This document shows, piece after piece, positions 15,018 through 15,312 of a stretch of 15,312 nucleotides of DNA (within the stretch, counting starts at the first letter, position 1; each line of letters begins with the position of its first letter). The notes beneath the pieces are model-generated. The model did no database searches and was not told the DNA's origin. It was given only the letters and a program-made list of their open reading frames with translations. Source of the DNA: JBFMFE01 sp040752295 (GTDB taxonomy: Bacteria; UBP15; UBA6099; JBFMBQ01); contig JBFMFE010000050.1 of assembly GCA_040752295.1 (NCBI GenBank), forward strand, positions 1 to 15,312, read 5' to 3'. The translations under genes and the position numbers were made by a program.

Positions 15018-15180
15018 TTGAGGTTTGCATAAGCAATGGAAAATCTCCTCTCTCTCAAATTGTCTGTTGACAGGCTGGAAGCCTGTCCCACAATTACAAG
15101 AGAATCCTTATTAAGTGGGACAGGCATCTTGCCTGTCGGAAAAAGATCACCTTGTTATCCTTTATTTTTGCAAACCTCAA
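15018..15180. repeat. 163-base unit with 12-bp terminal inverted repeats and internal GACAGGC palindromes
   Basis: The ends are perfect inverted repeats, TTGAGGTTTGCA (15018-15029) and TGCAAACCTCAA (15169-15180). Inside are two hairpins, GACAGGC-5-GCCTGTC, at 15069-15087 and 15119-15137. With the adjoining CCCAC/GTGGG (15087-15091, 15115-15119) they form an imperfect inverted pair of 23-base arms that differ only in the hairpin loops. A further stem AATTGT / ACAATT (15058-15063 with 15090-15095) encloses the left hairpin. There is no transposase frame and no clear flanking target duplication. It fits a miniature non-autonomous element or a nested palindromic repeat. Confidence 0.6.
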
Positions 15181-15221
15181 TAAAGGTGAACTTTCGCACA
15201 TTCTTCGTCACGATGTATTGT

Positions 15222-15294
15222 GGCTTCAGCCGCCTTGGACTGCGGCGAGTCATCGCCGCCTTCACTCCCGCGCGGAGCGCGGGAAACAAGGCGG
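15222..15294. repeat. Cluster of GC-rich hairpins
   Basis: GGCT/AGCC (15222-15231) is followed by GCGGCGA / TCGCCGC (15242-15248 with 15253-15259, 4-base loop). Then TCCCGCGC / GCGCGGGA (15266-15273 with 15277-15284, 3-base loop) is nested inside CCGCCTT / AAGGCGG (15256-15262 with 15288-15294). A second CCGCCTT at 15230-15236 could compete for the same partner. The pattern is that of an extragenic palindromic repeat. Confidence 0.55.
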
Positions 15295-15312
15295 TGTTTG
15301 CACTCCAGCCCG

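Larger units (their letters stand above)
14822..15312. other. Gene-free, AT-richer intergenic region made of short repeats and palindromes
   Basis: No reading frame here resembles a protein, and no T-tailed terminator for the CHASE2 gene is visible. Composition shifts clearly: 14880-15220 is AT-rich, unlike the rest of the window. It holds CTACATTC short repeats (14950-14978), a pyrimidine-rich run (about 14981-15003), an inverted-repeat unit (15018-15180) and GC-rich hairpins (15222-15294). The mosaic looks like a place where repeat elements accumulated. Confidence 0.65.

Noticed and set aside
15069..15137. Two GACAGGC repeats as a remnant CRISPR array
   Set aside because: Only two copies, in inverted orientation and each self-palindromic, with no series of equal spacers or nearby cas genes.

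Overview
The window is about 15.3 kb of GC-rich DNA (roughly 60-65 % G+C by eye) from a bacterium with an LPS-type outer membrane. An LPS-export gene set (LptA-like, LptB, LptF/G) sits beside peptidoglycan enzymes. Synonymous codon use is unusual for such a G+C content: AGG (Arg) and ATA (Ile) are frequent. This, with palindromic intergenic repeats, suggests an uncultivated lineage, but I cannot name a phylum from the sequence alone.

Layout. Positions 2-967 hold the 3' part of an ABC-transporter solute-binding protein that runs off the left edge. It converges, across a two-way terminator (1001-1034), on a short minus-strand gene for a PUR-domain nucleic-acid-binding protein (1056-1286). That gene has a long leader and a promoter placed back to back with the promoter of the main plus-strand operon (1577-1663). 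The operon is tightly packed: a penicillin-binding transpeptidase, an Slt-like lytic transglycosylase (23-base overlap), phosphopentomutase DeoB, a two-repeat LptA-like periplasmic protein, the ATPase LptB and one LptF/G-family permease. Its theme is envelope building: peptidoglycan cross-linking and turnover, and the machine that pulls LPS out of the inner membrane.

A 260-base gap (9309-9568) separates this operon from the next genes. Most of it is a highly structured palindromic element (9364-9540), which also carries a 49-codon minus-strand reading frame. Then follow a long-form ribosome hibernation factor (HPF), an ABC1/UbiB-family kinase-like protein with two C-terminal membrane helices, and a 954-residue CHASE2 receptor with a cyclase-like domain and a C-terminal TPR. 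The cyclase-like domain has lost both metal-binding aspartates and is probably catalytically dead.

The last 490 bases (14822-15312) have no convincing gene. They are AT-richer and consist of short-repeat and palindromic elements, including a 163-base unit bounded by 12-bp perfect inverted repeats.

The observations most worth following are the degenerate cyclase domain, the palindromic element with its small reading frame, the inverted-repeat unit at the right end, and a sequence-wide absence of the palindrome RTCGAY. That absence forces ATT/GTT/GTG/ATA codons before Asp and suggests restriction or methylation pressure.
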